The translations under genes and the position numbers were made by a program. The notes under the pieces were generated by a model. The model was not told the origin of the DNA. It made no database searches and saw only the letters and a program-made list of their open reading frames with translations. Positions 10,462 to 19,919 of a stretch of DNA of 47,210 nucleotides are shown here, piece by piece. The DNA lies in NCBI GenBank assembly GCA_025459175.1, contig JALORC010000049.1, positions 1-47,210 on the forward strand, given 5' to 3'. This DNA is from Planctomycetota bacterium (GTDB taxonomy: Bacteria; Planctomycetota; UBA1135; UBA2386). Numbering within the stretch: position 1 is the stretch's first letter; each line of letters opens with the position of its first letter.

Positions 10462-11862
10462 TCACTTCGCCGCACCCGCGTAGGTCGAGCGCCCGAAGTC
10501 GCACTGCGCGCGCAGCTCGGCCAGCGTCGCCGCGTGCGTCGGGTCGGCGACGAGGCTCTGCGTCTGTTCGAAGTCGGCGACGTGGTCGTACAGCTCCTCG
10601 ACGACCGGCTGCTGATCGATCCAACGCAGATACGTGAAGCGCTCGGTACGCAGGCCCTCGCTGCGCGGGATGCGCGGGTTCACCAGCCGGTGCTCGTAGA
10701 AGAACCAGCGCCGCCAGTCCGCGGGCCCGTCGCCGGCGAGCAGCGGCCGCAGGCTCCGGCCTTGCTGCGAGCCCGGCACGGCGACGCCGGCCAGGTCGAG
10801 CAGCGTCGGCGCGAGATCGACGTTCAACACCATCGCCGCGCAGCGCAGGCCGCGATGGCCCTGCGGCGCGCGCGGGTCGACGATCAGCAGCGGCACGCGG
10901 ATCGATGGCTCGTACGCGTACCACTTGTCGGCGAAGCCGCGTTCGCCGAGGAAGTAGCCGTTGTCCGACGTGAACACGACGACCGTGTCCTCGGCCATGC
11001 CGCGGTCGCGCAACGCGTCGCGCAGGCGGCCGACGTTGGCGTCGACGGCGGCGATCAGCCGGTGGTAGCCCCGCACCATGCGCACGTACTTGCCGGGTTC
11101 GTCGAAGCGCCAGCCGAAGCGCACGCGGCTCTCCGAGCTGCGCAGGAACGCCGGCAACGCCGCGAAGAACGCCGGGTCCATCGTCGCCGGCGGCACGAAG
11201 CCGACGTCTTCGTAGAGCTGGTCGAACGCGCTCGGCCACACGTACTGGCGCGGATCGCCGTCCTCGGCGTGCGGTTCGTGGAAGCTCACCGACAGGCACC
11301 ACGGCCGGTCCGCGCGGCAGCCGTCGAGGAACGCCAGCGCGCGATCGCCGGTGTGGTCGCAGCGGTGCCGCCGCGTGCCGTCGGGGCCCGGTACGCCGGC
11401 CGGCGGGCCGCCGATCGGTTCGAACACGTCGAACATGCGCGCGGGCGCGCCGTTCGCCGTCTTCACCCCGAACTTGCCGACGAAGCCGGTGCGATAGCCC
11501 GCCTGCTTCAGCTGCGCCGGGTAGCTGACGGCGACGTGCGCATCACCGAGCGGCGGCGTGCCGAACGTGAAGCCGTGCGTGCCCTCGTACTGGCCGGTCA
11601 GGATCGACGCGCGCGACGCCGCGCAGATCGCCGTCGTGACGAAGGCGTTGTCGAAGCGCACGCCGTCCTGCGCGAGCTGGTCGAGGCACGGCGTGCGCAG
11701 CCGCGCGTCGCCCGTGCTGCCGAGGCTGTCCCAGCGCTGGTCGTCGGTGACGATGACCAGCAGGTTGGGGCGGCGTGACGCCGGCTGCTTGCTGGCGACC
11801 GCGCAGCCCGCGGCGACGGCGGCGAGCGCGACGGACGCGGTGATGACGAGGCGGCGGAGCAC
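10462..11862 (-). CDS. Type I sulfatase, predicted lipoprotein
   Basis: A 466-residue member of the alkaline-phosphatase/sulfatase superfamily. From the GTG at 11862 the protein begins VLRRLVITASVALAAVAAGC, a lipoprotein signal with the lipid-modified Cys at 20. RRPNLLVIVTDDQRWDSLGS (residues 31-50) holds the metal-binding Asp pair. The formylglycine site is C80-A-A-S-R84 in CAASRASILTG: Cys is present, but the usual Pro of C-x-P-S-R is Ala. The segment FTSDNGYFLGERGFADKW is the second metal/substrate region. Planctomycetes carry many such enzymes for sulfated polysaccharides. No maturase (FGE or radical-SAM) gene is visible here. I saw no clear Shine-Dalgarno at the GTG; the frame stays open upstream, but that part is arginine-rich and unlikely to be coding. 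Confidence 0.9.
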   Translation of the reverse strand: MLRRLVITASVALAAVAAGCAVASKQPASRRPNLLVIVTDDQRWDSLGSTGDARLRTPCLDQLAQDGVRFDNAFVTTAICAASRASILTGQYEGTHGFTFGTPPLGDAHVAVSYPAQLKQAGYRTGFVGKFGVKTANGAPARMFDVFEPIGGPPAGVPGPDGTRRHRCDHTGDRALAFLDGCRADRPWCLSVSFHEPHAEDGDPRQYVWPSAFDQLYEDVGFVPPATMDPAFFAALPAFLRSSESRVRFGWRFDEPGKYVRMVRGYHRLIAAVDANVGRLRDALRDRGMAEDTVVVFTSDNGYFLGERGFADKWYAYEPSIRVPLLIVDPRAPQGHRGLRCAAMVLNVDLAPTLLDLAGVAVPGSQQGRSLRPLLAGDGPADWRRWFFYEHRLVNPRIPRSEGLRTERFTYLRWIDQQPVVEELYDHVADFEQTQSLVADPTHAATLAELRAQCDFGRSTYAGAAK

Positions 11863-12406
11863 GGGCGCACGATAGCCGCGCTGGTTGTGCGGCGAGGCAG
11901 TCGGTTTGCCCGAGTCGCGCGGAGCGATCGGCTGCGAGCGCCGATGCGGCGCGCGCCGGCGGCCAGGCCTTGTAGGGCGGAGATCCCAACGAGACCCACG
12001 GCGGCCGAGGGCTCGCAGCACCTCCAACACGCATCCTTCACCAGCGGGGAGTCAACGGCACGGCCAACTCGGTAACGCTGATGCCATGCAGCGACGCCGT
12101 TCGCCAAGGCCAGAATTGACCGAGGAGCGGTGGACCAGGGCGAGGTGGGGGATGCGCCACGGGCCTGGCGTTGTGTCGTGAAGATTTTGTCCGGTTCATC
12201 ACGCAGCGGACACTTCTGTGGTCACCACCTCAGTAATTCCCCTCTTTCCGTTTCGGTTACGCGACGTCCAGCCGCTGATGGAACTGACACAGCAACGGAA
12301 CCAATGACCGGCCTGGAAACGTCCCACTTTCCGAGGCCCTCTGCAGGGCGCCCCCCCCCTGCGGAGAGCCGCTGCAGTAGGTCACCACGCCTCACTAGGA
12401 GATACC
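11863..12406. other. Divergent intergenic region of about 540 bases
   Basis: No supported gene. It separates the minus-strand sulfatase from the plus-strand FG-GAP gene and becomes AT-richer from about 12175, where the low-GC segment appears to start. It ends with a hairpin (12339-12366) and a good Shine-Dalgarno (AGGAGA, 12397-12402) before the ATG at 12407. Confidence 0.5.
12339..12366 (+). promoter_or_regulatory. Hairpin in the leader of the FG-GAP gene
   Basis: CTCTGCAGGG (12339-12348) pairs with CCCTGCGGAG (12357-12366) with one mismatch across a C-rich loop. It lies about 40 bases before the start codon, so it would be in the 5' untranslated RNA. Terminator, RNA-stability element or chance are all possible; there is no T-run. 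Confidence 0.3.
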
Positions 12407-14101
12407 ATGCGCTCTTCTCTTCTGGCTTTCGTGTCTAGCGTCCCGGTGTTCATTGCACCCGCAACTGCTCAGCAAGTGATTCGGACGCACGTCTCGCCAT
12501 CAACAACAGGTTCCTACTACGGCTACGCGATGGCGAGCGGCGACATCGACAAGGACGGCGTGGAAGACCTCGTCACAGGAGACTGGAGCGCCAATCCTGC
12601 GTTCGTCCACGTAATCTCCGGCGCAACCGGGCAGGAGATGCGCTCACCGGTTGGCAATAACCCTATGCACTGGACGGCCATCATCTCCCCGACCCCGACT
12701 AGCACTTCCTATATGGGGCGCTCGCTGAGCATTCACCCAGACATCGACGATGATACCTATCCGGACATCGTGGTTGGATGCCCGGACACCCATTCGATTC
12801 CAGGAACTCCATGGTCCGGAAGCATCCGAATCTTCAGCGGTCGCGATGGGACTGAGCTCCCAGGCATCCTGAATGTTCAGTGGCGATCGCTTGGCGACGG
12901 CGACCTCTGCTTTGTAGATGCAAACCTAGATGGAAAGCAAGACATCGTTGCGGGCGTGGTCGTTCCAGGAAGCGGGACCGTTGTTGTGTATTCAGGCAAT
13001 GCGCCACATGATGAGATATGCGCCGTCTCCGCCGGCGCGACTCACCACAACTTTGGTGCGTCTGTCGATGTAATCAGCGACCTGAACGGCGATGGCGTTC
13101 CGGAGCTTGTGGTTGGGAAACCTTGCGAGCTCGGAACATGGTTGAACGGGAGCATTTACGTGGTTTCGGTAGGGCCTCAGCAGAGGGGTCAAGTGCTTGC
13201 GCAGCGCACCTCGACATCAACCTACACGCCTACCCCGCCCAGCCTCATTGCTGACCGCTACGGATGGAACGTCGTGGCTGTTCCAGACCGGAATGGGGAT
13301 GGAAAGAGAGACATTCTCGTGTCAGCTACCTATGGGGTCCCGCCCCGCGTCGAACTCATCTCAGGAGACATTGCAGGCGCAAGCCAGGCGACACCCCTCT
13401 GGCAGTATCCAACAAGTATTGCGACCTCACCTGTCATTCCTGCGGGCGGCACAATCGTTCCATTTGTCGACATCGACAATGATGGAGTCGAGGACTTCTT
13501 CACCAGCAACAGCATATGCTCTGGAGTAAACGGCGCAGCGCTGGTCACCCTGCAACCCGACATCCTTGATCCACATCCATTTCCATTCACACACCTCGGA
13601 TTCTCTGAGACTGGCACAGGATACCTGAGGCTTGGGGACTACAACAGCGACGGATTGCCGGAGATTGCGGTAGTCAGCGACTTCCCAGGGCCGATCTTTG
13701 TAGTTTCTTTGACCGCCAGCACCAGTGTTTACGGACTCGGTTGTGGGGCACCGCCTCTCAACCTCTCGTTCTCATCGCTACCGCGCATCCTTGGGACTGG
13801 ACAAGGTGCGCTACAATGCGGCTTGAGCAACGGCCCAGCGAATGGACTTGGGATCTTCCTTGTTGGCCTATCCAGGCAGCTTCCCGCACTTCCGCTTGGT
13901 GCCATCGCTCCTGGGTGCAGCCTGCTCGTTCAGCCCACGGATTTCTTACCCATCCCGATCGTGAGCGGCTCAGCATCCTGGAGCTACGCGTGGCCCGCGG
14001 TCCCGCAAGCCCATGGCCGAGAGTTCTTTGCGCAGGCACTCACCTACGATGGGCAGTTTCTGCTGCTGAGCAACCCAGGGTCCTTCCGGCCAGGTTTGTA
14101 G
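12407..14101 (+). CDS. Secreted FG-GAP/VCBS repeat protein with shared GxGC C-terminal module
   Basis: A protein of 564 residues. MRSSLLAFVSSVPVFIAPAT ending at AQQ is a signal peptide. Calcium-binding FG-GAP-like motifs follow in series: DIDKDGVEDLVTGD, DIDDDTYPDIVVG, DANLDGKQDIVAG, DLNGDGVPELVVG, DRNGDGKRDILVS, DIDNDGVEDFFTS and DYNSDGLPEIAVVS, about seven blades, as in integrin-like propellers. From about nucleotide 13731 the C-terminal module begins (YGLGCGAPPLNLS), with APGCSLLVQP in its middle. The start has a strong Shine-Dalgarno. The third codon positions use clearly more A and T than genes such as the sulfatase next door, suggesting separate origin or different selection. Likely an extracellular or surface protein; ligand unknown. 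Confidence 0.85.
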   Translation: MRSSLLAFVSSVPVFIAPATAQQVIRTHVSPSTTGSYYGYAMASGDIDKDGVEDLVTGDWSANPAFVHVISGATGQEMRSPVGNNPMHWTAIISPTPTSTSYMGRSLSIHPDIDDDTYPDIVVGCPDTHSIPGTPWSGSIRIFSGRDGTELPGILNVQWRSLGDGDLCFVDANLDGKQDIVAGVVVPGSGTVVVYSGNAPHDEICAVSAGATHHNFGASVDVISDLNGDGVPELVVGKPCELGTWLNGSIYVVSVGPQQRGQVLAQRTSTSTYTPTPPSLIADRYGWNVVAVPDRNGDGKRDILVSATYGVPPRVELISGDIAGASQATPLWQYPTSIATSPVIPAGGTIVPFVDIDNDGVEDFFTSNSICSGVNGAALVTLQPDILDPHPFPFTHLGFSETGTGYLRLGDYNSDGLPEIAVVSDFPGPIFVVSLTASTSVYGLGCGAPPLNLSFSSLPRILGTGQGALQCGLSNGPANGLGIFLVGLSRQLPALPLGAIAPGCSLLVQPTDFLPIPIVSGSASWSYAWPAVPQAHGREFFAQALTYDGQFLLLSNPGSFRPGL

Positions 14102-14237
14102 TACCGCGCGGCGAGCAGGTATTCAAGATTCTCGCGCAAAATGTCACATCGTGGAACTGAAACCAACACCCCCAGCGCTCGCGTAATCAGCAGCAACTGT
14201 GCTCCTAGCTGGGGAAGGAACCATCACCGGAGATGTC

Positions 14238-15596
14238 ATGCGCTTCCCACCGCTCCTATTCGCTCTTGCCAGTCTTCTTCTCACCGAAACTGCTGCCTTG
14301 GCGCAAGTTCCGGTCCCCAGAGTGCCTCTGGCCCGGGAAGGGCATGCGATGGCCCATGACCCATCGACCGGAGGGTTTGTCCTTCTTGGTGGCCGACATC
14401 ATGGCGCGTCAGGTTTGAGCGACACCTGGCTCTGCGATGCAAGTGGATGGAGGCAGGTCTTCCCAAGCACCACACCGCCGCCGCGATGGAACAACGCGAT
14501 GGCAACCGACACGGCTCGCGGCAGGGTGGTCATGTTCGGCGGTGGGGGCGGCCCTGGCTACCTCGGAGATACCTTCGAGTGGAATGGAACGGATTGGGTG
14601 CTTCGAACGCTCTCTGGGCCTTCACCTCGTGTCGGACACGCCATGGCATACGATAGCGTGCGAGGTCGAGTTGTTCTGTTCGGTGGCAGCAACAACTCTG
14701 GTCGTCTTGGGGATACGTGGACATGGGATGGGACGACCTGGAATCAGGAGACCCCTGTAAACTCACCAGATTCACGGTCCGACCATTCGATGGCCTTCGA
14801 CCCCGCGAACTCAAGAGTCGTGTTATTCGGCGGGTATGGCTCAGCAGGATTGATCGACGACACATGGTCCTGGAACGGTGTAGACTGGGTTCAGTCTACC
14901 CCAAGCATTGGCGTGCCTATAGAAAGCAATAGCAGCATGGTGTTCGATGCCTTGCATCAGCAGATGTTGCTGTTTTCAGTTAGTGCCTCGATTCCTCGTG
15001 TTGCAAAGACGCTTCGACTTGTTGGCAACAGCTGGCAGCAACAAGGTGGAGCTCAACCCATGTTCCGATTCCACCAAGCCATGGCATACTCGCCACTTCT
15101 TGGCGTTGTGATGCATGGTGGGTGGACACTGCTGCCTAGCACTTTTTGGCTTGCTGACACGTGGCGGTGGAACGGTTCGACCTGGAACTTTCAGGCAGGC
15201 ACGAATAGCGCTGCAGTGCATCTTTACGGCAGTGGATGTGGGCCCTCATCGCTGTCCATCAATTCGCTTTCCCCGAACGGGGTGACAACAACCATGCCGC
15301 GCTGTGGCGAGGCACTCGTGGCCACTCTTCGCAATGCACCCATTGGGGCTTGGGCCATGTGCGTTTGGGGCTTGGAACCGGCGGCCATCCCATTTGGTCT
15401 GGGATGTCAGCTTCTAGTTCAACCCATCACGACACCGCTTACGCTGACTTATGCGCCTGGAATAGCGGCGGCGAGCGTGGCGCTCCCAATCCACGCAACA
15501 TGCCTGATACAAGACCTATACGCGCAGTGGGTTGTGCTAGACCAGCAGGGACAACTCTCGTTCTCTCAGGGGCTCCAGGCCGTCGTTGGATACTAG
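14238..15596 (+). CDS. Secreted Kelch-repeat protein with shared GxGC C-terminal module
   Basis: A protein of 452 residues. The ATG at 14238 has GGAG 5 bases upstream (14229-14232) and starts a signal peptide (MRFPPLLFALASLLLTETAA, cleaved near LAQ). Kelch-type repeats follow: HAMAHDPSTGGFVLLGGRHH, HAMAYDSVRGRVVLFGG, HSMAFDPANSRVVLFGGYG, each followed by DTW.W(N/D)G.(T/D)W. From about nucleotide 15225 the shared module appears (YGSGCGPSSLSINS), with GLGCQLLVQP in the middle. It lies 136 bases after the FG-GAP gene on the same strand and shares its AT-richer composition, so the two look like a pair. Function unknown; Kelch propellers usually bind proteins or sugars. Confidence 0.85.
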   Translation: MRFPPLLFALASLLLTETAALAQVPVPRVPLAREGHAMAHDPSTGGFVLLGGRHHGASGLSDTWLCDASGWRQVFPSTTPPPRWNNAMATDTARGRVVMFGGGGGPGYLGDTFEWNGTDWVLRTLSGPSPRVGHAMAYDSVRGRVVLFGGSNNSGRLGDTWTWDGTTWNQETPVNSPDSRSDHSMAFDPANSRVVLFGGYGSAGLIDDTWSWNGVDWVQSTPSIGVPIESNSSMVFDALHQQMLLFSVSASIPRVAKTLRLVGNSWQQQGGAQPMFRFHQAMAYSPLLGVVMHGGWTLLPSTFWLADTWRWNGSTWNFQAGTNSAAVHLYGSGCGPSSLSINSLSPNGVTTTMPRCGEALVATLRNAPIGAWAMCVWGLEPAAIPFGLGCQLLVQPITTPLTLTYAPGIAAASVALPIHATCLIQDLYAQWVVLDQQGQLSFSQGLQAVVGY

Positions 15597-15747
15597 GTGT
15601 CATCGGCCAACCCCTAGACGGGCCGGCGCCGAGCATCGGGCGGCTCCACCGCGGTTGTCATCGACGCAGACCAGCACCGTAGAGGCCAGCGGCGGGCATG
15701 AGCACGCCTCTGGCTCGCGCGCTGCTTCGGACGCGACGCGGCGACGA

Positions 15748-17034
15748 TCAGAAGGTCAGCTGGAACAGCACGCTGAGGATGTGGTTCGTCTGGCCGCTGT
15801 CGGCCGCCGACGGTTCCACGTCCTGCCACGTGTACTGCACCTGCGTCTTGCAGGCGTGGCCGCTGTAGAACGCGTTCACCACGGCGCTGACCTCGGTGAC
15901 CTCGCCGGCGACCGCGCCGATGCCGCGCACGCCCGTCAACAGGTCCACTCCGCCCGCTTCGCCGGCATCGGTCTCGACCATGCCGACGCGCAGGCCGAGG
16001 CCCCACTGCATCGTGCTGCCGCCGCTCTTCGGCAGCAGGTAACCGAGGCTCGCCGCCCAGCCCGACACATCTTCCTCGTCCGAGACGCCGGACTGGAGGT
16101 TGTCCCGGCGCGCGAACCACTCGGCGAGCACGTTCCAGCTCTCGGCGTTCCACGCAGTGTTGAGGTTGATCGAGGTGCTCTCGATGTCGCGGCTGGTGTC
16201 GGCGTCGACGCCATTGCCGAGGGCGATGCCCGCACCGATGGTGCCGCGGCAGTCGCCGTTCTCGCCGCGCATGTCGCCCTGGCGCCAGTACTCGGCCGTC
16301 TGCTCGCCGCCGAAGAAGTCACCCAGCAGGTCCCAGTTGGTCGATGCGACGTAGCTGAGCTCGTTGCTGCCGTTGCGGTTCTCCTCGCCGACGCCGACGA
16401 AGCCGCTGGTGACCGGCGTCGTGGTCGGATCGCCCGCGGCGATGCTGCCCGAGCTGTCGCCGTTCATCGCGCCGAGGGCGAAGCGCACCGGACTGCTCTT
16501 CTCTTTCAGCGAACCGACCAGCCAGGCACCACGCGAGCGGGCCCCGGCGAACGCCTGCGAGGCGATCGAGCGGTCGACGAACCACAGGCCGTGCACCCAG
16601 CCGGTGCCTTCCAGGCCGAACAGGGTCTTGCCCTGGCCGAAGCGGAGGCCGACGCGGCTGTCGTCGCCGCGGCTGAAGTTGTACTGGGCGTAGGCGTCCT
16701 TCAGGATGCTGCCGTTCCGCTCGTCGTCCTCGGCGAGGTCGAGCTGCAGGCGGTAGGTGATGTCGTGGTTGAAGGCGTGACCGCGCAGCTGCGTGCGGGC
16801 GACCGGGAGGTCGAAGCTGTTGATGTCGGCGGCGTCCTCGTTGTTCGCGTAGGACCAGCTCGCCTGGACGAAGTTCAGCCAGTTCAGGCCGAACGCGCCG
16901 CTGCCGTCGTCGTACGTCAGGCCCGAACCAGCCTTGGCGCTCCAGCCACCGGGAGCCTTGGCACCCTCCTGGGCGACGAGCAGGGACGTGGAGACGGCGA
17001 ATGCCATGAGGCTGCAGGGGATCGACATGCGCAT
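15748..17034 (-). CDS. Outer-membrane porin, phosphate-selective OprO/OprP-like
   Basis: A protein of 428 residues from the ATG at 17034 (a second Met lies two codons later). MSIPCSLMAFAVSTSLLVAQ is the signal peptide. The mature chain is an alternating beta-strand sequence: LNWLNFVQASWSYANNEDAA, FNHDITYRLQLDLAEDD, LKDAYAQYNFSRGDDSRVGL, RFGQGKTLFGLEG. This pattern (an N-terminal strand, then a K/D-A-Y-x-x-Y segment and R-x-G-Q-x-K) is typical of porin O/P family proteins. The chain ends in FQLTF, an aromatic end typical of outer-membrane barrels. This supports a Gram-negative envelope. Substrate cannot be read from sequence alone. It is convergent to the Kelch gene. Confidence 0.85.
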   Translation of the reverse strand: MRMSIPCSLMAFAVSTSLLVAQEGAKAPGGWSAKAGSGLTYDDGSGAFGLNWLNFVQASWSYANNEDAADINSFDLPVARTQLRGHAFNHDITYRLQLDLAEDDERNGSILKDAYAQYNFSRGDDSRVGLRFGQGKTLFGLEGTGWVHGLWFVDRSIASQAFAGARSRGAWLVGSLKEKSSPVRFALGAMNGDSSGSIAAGDPTTTPVTSGFVGVGEENRNGSNELSYVASTNWDLLGDFFGGEQTAEYWRQGDMRGENGDCRGTIGAGIALGNGVDADTSRDIESTSINLNTAWNAESWNVLAEWFARRDNLQSGVSDEEDVSGWAASLGYLLPKSGGSTMQWGLGLRVGMVETDAGEAGGVDLLTGVRGIGAVAGEVTEVSAVVNAFYSGHACKTQVQYTWQDVEPSAADSGQTNHILSVLFQLTF

Positions 17035-17790
17035 ACGAGGTTGGCTCTTTGCTTCAGGGATGGCGTGGGGCGTGTGCGTCGGGCTGGTGGCTCGGAACAT
17101 GGTTGCCACCGGCCGTTCGCCAGCGCGAGGGTGGCGAGGGTAGGTAGTGGTCTGCCCCGGGGTCAACGGGGCATCGCGACCAAGGGGGACATCACGGCGA
17201 GAGTGATGGCCAATGCGAATTCGCGCGTTCTCATGATGTCACCATCAGCGGCCACGGATCGATGGCCCCGTGGGTGAACGATCCCGTTGCCTCGATCCCG
17301 ACGAAGCAGGTGTCCGGCGGCAACCAGCCGCTGCGCACGCGGCCGATCGCGTCGGTGGTGTGTGCACGTCGAACGTACCGACCAGGGCACGACGCGCCGC
17401 GAGACTCCGAGAGGCCGACCAGGCCGCCTGCACGAGCCCGGCTGCGAGCGACGAGCCACGGCGGCCCGAGGCAATGTGTCCGGTGTACCGATCACGATTC
17501 CATGATCGTGTCTCGTACACCCTCCACGTTCTCATGATCGACCTGCTCGCCCACTGGAACCAGATCGACCTGGTCGTCCGGCGACCTACGCAGATCCCCG
17601 GCTCGTGCTGGTCGCGTACGAGCTGGATCGCGGCAGGCACGCCCGCCAGCGCGGTTCCTGCTCGCCGAGCAGCAGGGCTGAAGCCCCGACGGGGCCCGGA
17701 ACAACCGGCCGTTCCAGCCGAAGGTGAGAATCGGTCGTTTGATTCGACCGCAGCCACCGCTGAAGAGAGCAACCATCCCATCCACCCCTC
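17035..17790. other. Non-coding or decayed stretch
   Basis: About 750 bases without a gene I can support. On the minus strand a 23-codon frame (17163-17234) reads like a bare signal peptide (MRTREFALAITLAVMSPLVA) and then stops. Just upstream on that strand a fragment ending in PPDTCFVGIEATGSFTHGAI and a stop near 17233 looks protein-like but has no intact start. Both may be leftovers of decayed genes. A short GCCCC/GGGGC hairpin sits near 17683-17695. Confidence 0.35.
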
Positions 17791-18110
17791 ATGATCCTGC
17801 GCCGCTTCGGCCGCCTCCTCTCCGGTGTCGTCGCCTTTTCCACCCACACGTCACGGCCCAGTGCACGCCAAAATGGCAACCCGGTGAGGGCATTCCGGGG
17901 CTGAACGGAACGGTGCGCGCAGCCACGGTGTGGGATCCGGGCAGTGCGGGACCCGCCCGCCGCGCCTCGTGGTCGGCGGCTTCTTCACGGCCGCGAGTTC
18001 GGTTCCCGGCACGAGCCGCATCGCGAGTTACGACCTGGCAACGGGAACGTGGTCGGCTCTTGGCACCGGCATGAACGGCGCGGTGACCGGCAGCCGCCTG
18101 CCCGAGGCGA
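17791..18110 (+). pseudogene. Frameshifted, truncated remnant of the ARWNG-repeat propeller gene
   Basis: Three pieces in three reading frames match the start of the 20284-22893 protein in order. First, a signal-peptide-like start at the ATG 17791 (MILRRFGRLLSGVVAF). Second, from about 17856 in another frame, AQCTPKWQPGEGIPGLNGTV and VWDPGSAGP, matching AQCQTTWSPGGGVPGVDGTI and SWDPDGAGP. Third, from about 17950 in a third frame, RLVVGGFFTAASSVPGT and GTWSALGTGMNGAVTG, matching RLLVLGGDFSIAG and GTWSSLGSGISGAV. After about 18110 similarity is lost. At least two indels plus loss of the whole C-terminal part make it non-functional unless the sequence has errors. Confidence 0.75.
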
Positions 18111-18293
18111 TGAGTTGGGCCCGAGCGGTCCGTTGCCGAACCGCCCTTCGCAAGGGATCGACAAGGTACGCACGGTCCAAGACGGCCACGGCTGCGAGTT
18201 TGCCCGAACGAAACAGCACATCGGATCGCTGCTCGGTGGCGCGCGCGAGAACCGGCCGCCGCGCGTCTGCGATGCGCCGGTCCAGCTCCATCG

Positions 18294-19919
18294 ATGCGAG
18301 TAGCTCTCCTTCTCCTGACCCCCGTGCTCTCGGCCCTGGCTGCGCAGGCTGCTCCCGTACTCGGCCCGCCGGCCCTGCTCGGCAACGTCAGCGGTGTCAC
18401 GGACACCTTGCCACAGATCGCCTACGACCACGACACCGACCGCTACTGCGTCGTCTGGAACGCCAACAACGGCACGGCTCCCGGCCAGATCTACGCGCAG
18501 GTACTCAACGGCAGTGGCATTCCGATCGGCCAGTTGATCGTGGTCAGCACGAATTCGCGCCTGACCCGCCCGGCGATCGCGAACATCCGCACGACGGGCA
18601 AGTTCCTGATCGGCTGGACCGAGGAAACCGGGTCCGGCTCCAACTACACGCTGCAGGTGAGGGCCCGCTCGCTCGATGCCAGCAATGCCGCGTTGTCCAC
18701 CAGCGTGGTCGTCGGGTCGCTGGTGAGCGGTCCGAATCCAGCGATCGGCTTGAACATCGACATCGGCGGCGACTCGCGCAACGGGTTCCTCGGCTCCGCC
18801 GAGTCGGCGCTCGTCGCGTGGCAGGAAGTGCGGCAGGGAAGCACTTCGCTCCAGAGCTCGAGGGTTCTGCGGTGCCGAACGGTGCGGGTACCGAACACGG
18901 GAACCCCGGTCCTGGGCGTGCTGTCGACGCTGTCGACCAGTGGCGCCGGCGCTCCCAGAGTGACCCGCCACTGTGGAGCCACCGGCCGATGGGGCGTGGT
19001 CTGGTCGTCCACATTGTTCAGCGTGCCGTTTTCCCCCACGAGCCTCGTGGCGTGCATCGTCGATGCATCGGGTCCCTGTGCGACGCAGACGTTGGCGACC
19101 GTGAGCACGCTGGGGCTCTCGGTGGAGACGCCATCGTGCGCCACCGCCGACGGGGTGAGCTTCGCGGCGGCCTGGGTCACCGACGGCGTCGTGAACGTGC
19201 GACCGTTCTCGCTGACGGGGGTCTGCCCCGGCGTGTTCATGGCCGGCCCCACCGTGACGCCGTTCACGACGACCCTGCCGATGGAGCGACCGTCGATCGA
19301 CTTCGCGGAGTCCAAGTACGTGGTGGCGTGCCTGACACGCAGCACGACCGACCGGGTGCGGGTGAAGAGCCTGGATCCGACGACGTGCGCGTCGTGCGGA
19401 GTCGAGTGGTTCACGGATGCCTTGGGGGCGTCGCAGGACGACCCCGCGGTGTGCGCCAAGCACAGCGGCTCGCCGAACGCCGACGATCGGGCGATGGTGG
19501 TCTGGTCGAACGGCACGATCCTGGGTCGACCGTTCGAAGCCAGCACCAGCAGCCTGCCGGTCAACCTGGGCGGCGGCTGCGGCACCGTGGGGTTCGACGA
19601 CCTGGCCACCTACAGCGGGCAGTGCGTGCTCGGCAACGCCACGTTCTCGATCAGCCTGTTCTCGCCGACGAGCCCGATCCTGGCGCTCCTCATCGGGTTC
19701 AGCGCAGCTCCCCTGTCGTGTGGACCGTGCACGCTGGTCCCGTCGCTCGACGTGGTCACGTTCGGGGCGCCTTCGACGATGGTGATCCCGATCCCGTGCC
19801 AGGCTTCGCTGATCGGCGGCGAGCTCTACACGCAGTGGCTGCAGCTGCGCCCGAGCGGCTGCTCGATCATCCCGGACTTGGGCGTGTCCAACGCGCTGAA
19901 GTTCACGATCGCCGAGTGA
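18294..19919 (+). CDS. Secreted protein of unknown fold with shared GxGC C-terminal module
   Basis: A protein of 541 residues with a signal peptide (MRVALLLLTPVLSALAAQAA). The body has repeating strands such as PQIAYDHDTDRYCVVWNANN, RPAIANIRTTGKFLIGWTEE and APRVTRHCGATGRWGVVWSS, a D/G-R-(Y/F/W)-x-V-x-W pattern that suggests another beta-propeller. Several cysteines occur in the C-terminal half and may form disulfides outside the cell. From about nucleotide 19564 it ends in the shared module (LGGGCGTVGFDDL), with CGPCTLVPSL in the middle and DLGVSNALKFTIAE at the end. It lies between the propeller remnant and the second full propeller gene on the same strand. Confidence 0.8.
   Translation: MRVALLLLTPVLSALAAQAAPVLGPPALLGNVSGVTDTLPQIAYDHDTDRYCVVWNANNGTAPGQIYAQVLNGSGIPIGQLIVVSTNSRLTRPAIANIRTTGKFLIGWTEETGSGSNYTLQVRARSLDASNAALSTSVVVGSLVSGPNPAIGLNIDIGGDSRNGFLGSAESALVAWQEVRQGSTSLQSSRVLRCRTVRVPNTGTPVLGVLSTLSTSGAGAPRVTRHCGATGRWGVVWSSTLFSVPFSPTSLVACIVDASGPCATQTLATVSTLGLSVETPSCATADGVSFAAAWVTDGVVNVRPFSLTGVCPGVFMAGPTVTPFTTTLPMERPSIDFAESKYVVACLTRSTTDRVRVKSLDPTTCASCGVEWFTDALGASQDDPAVCAKHSGSPNADDRAMVVWSNGTILGRPFEASTSSLPVNLGGGCGTVGFDDLATYSGQCVLGNATFSISLFSPTSPILALLIGFSAAPLSCGPCTLVPSLDVVTFGAPSTMVIPIPCQASLIGGELYTQWLQLRPSGCSIIPDLGVSNALKFTIAE

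Noticed and set aside
15586..17277. 563-codon plus-strand frame over the porin gene
   Set aside because: Antisense to a gene with signal peptide, beta-strand pattern and aromatic C-terminus.
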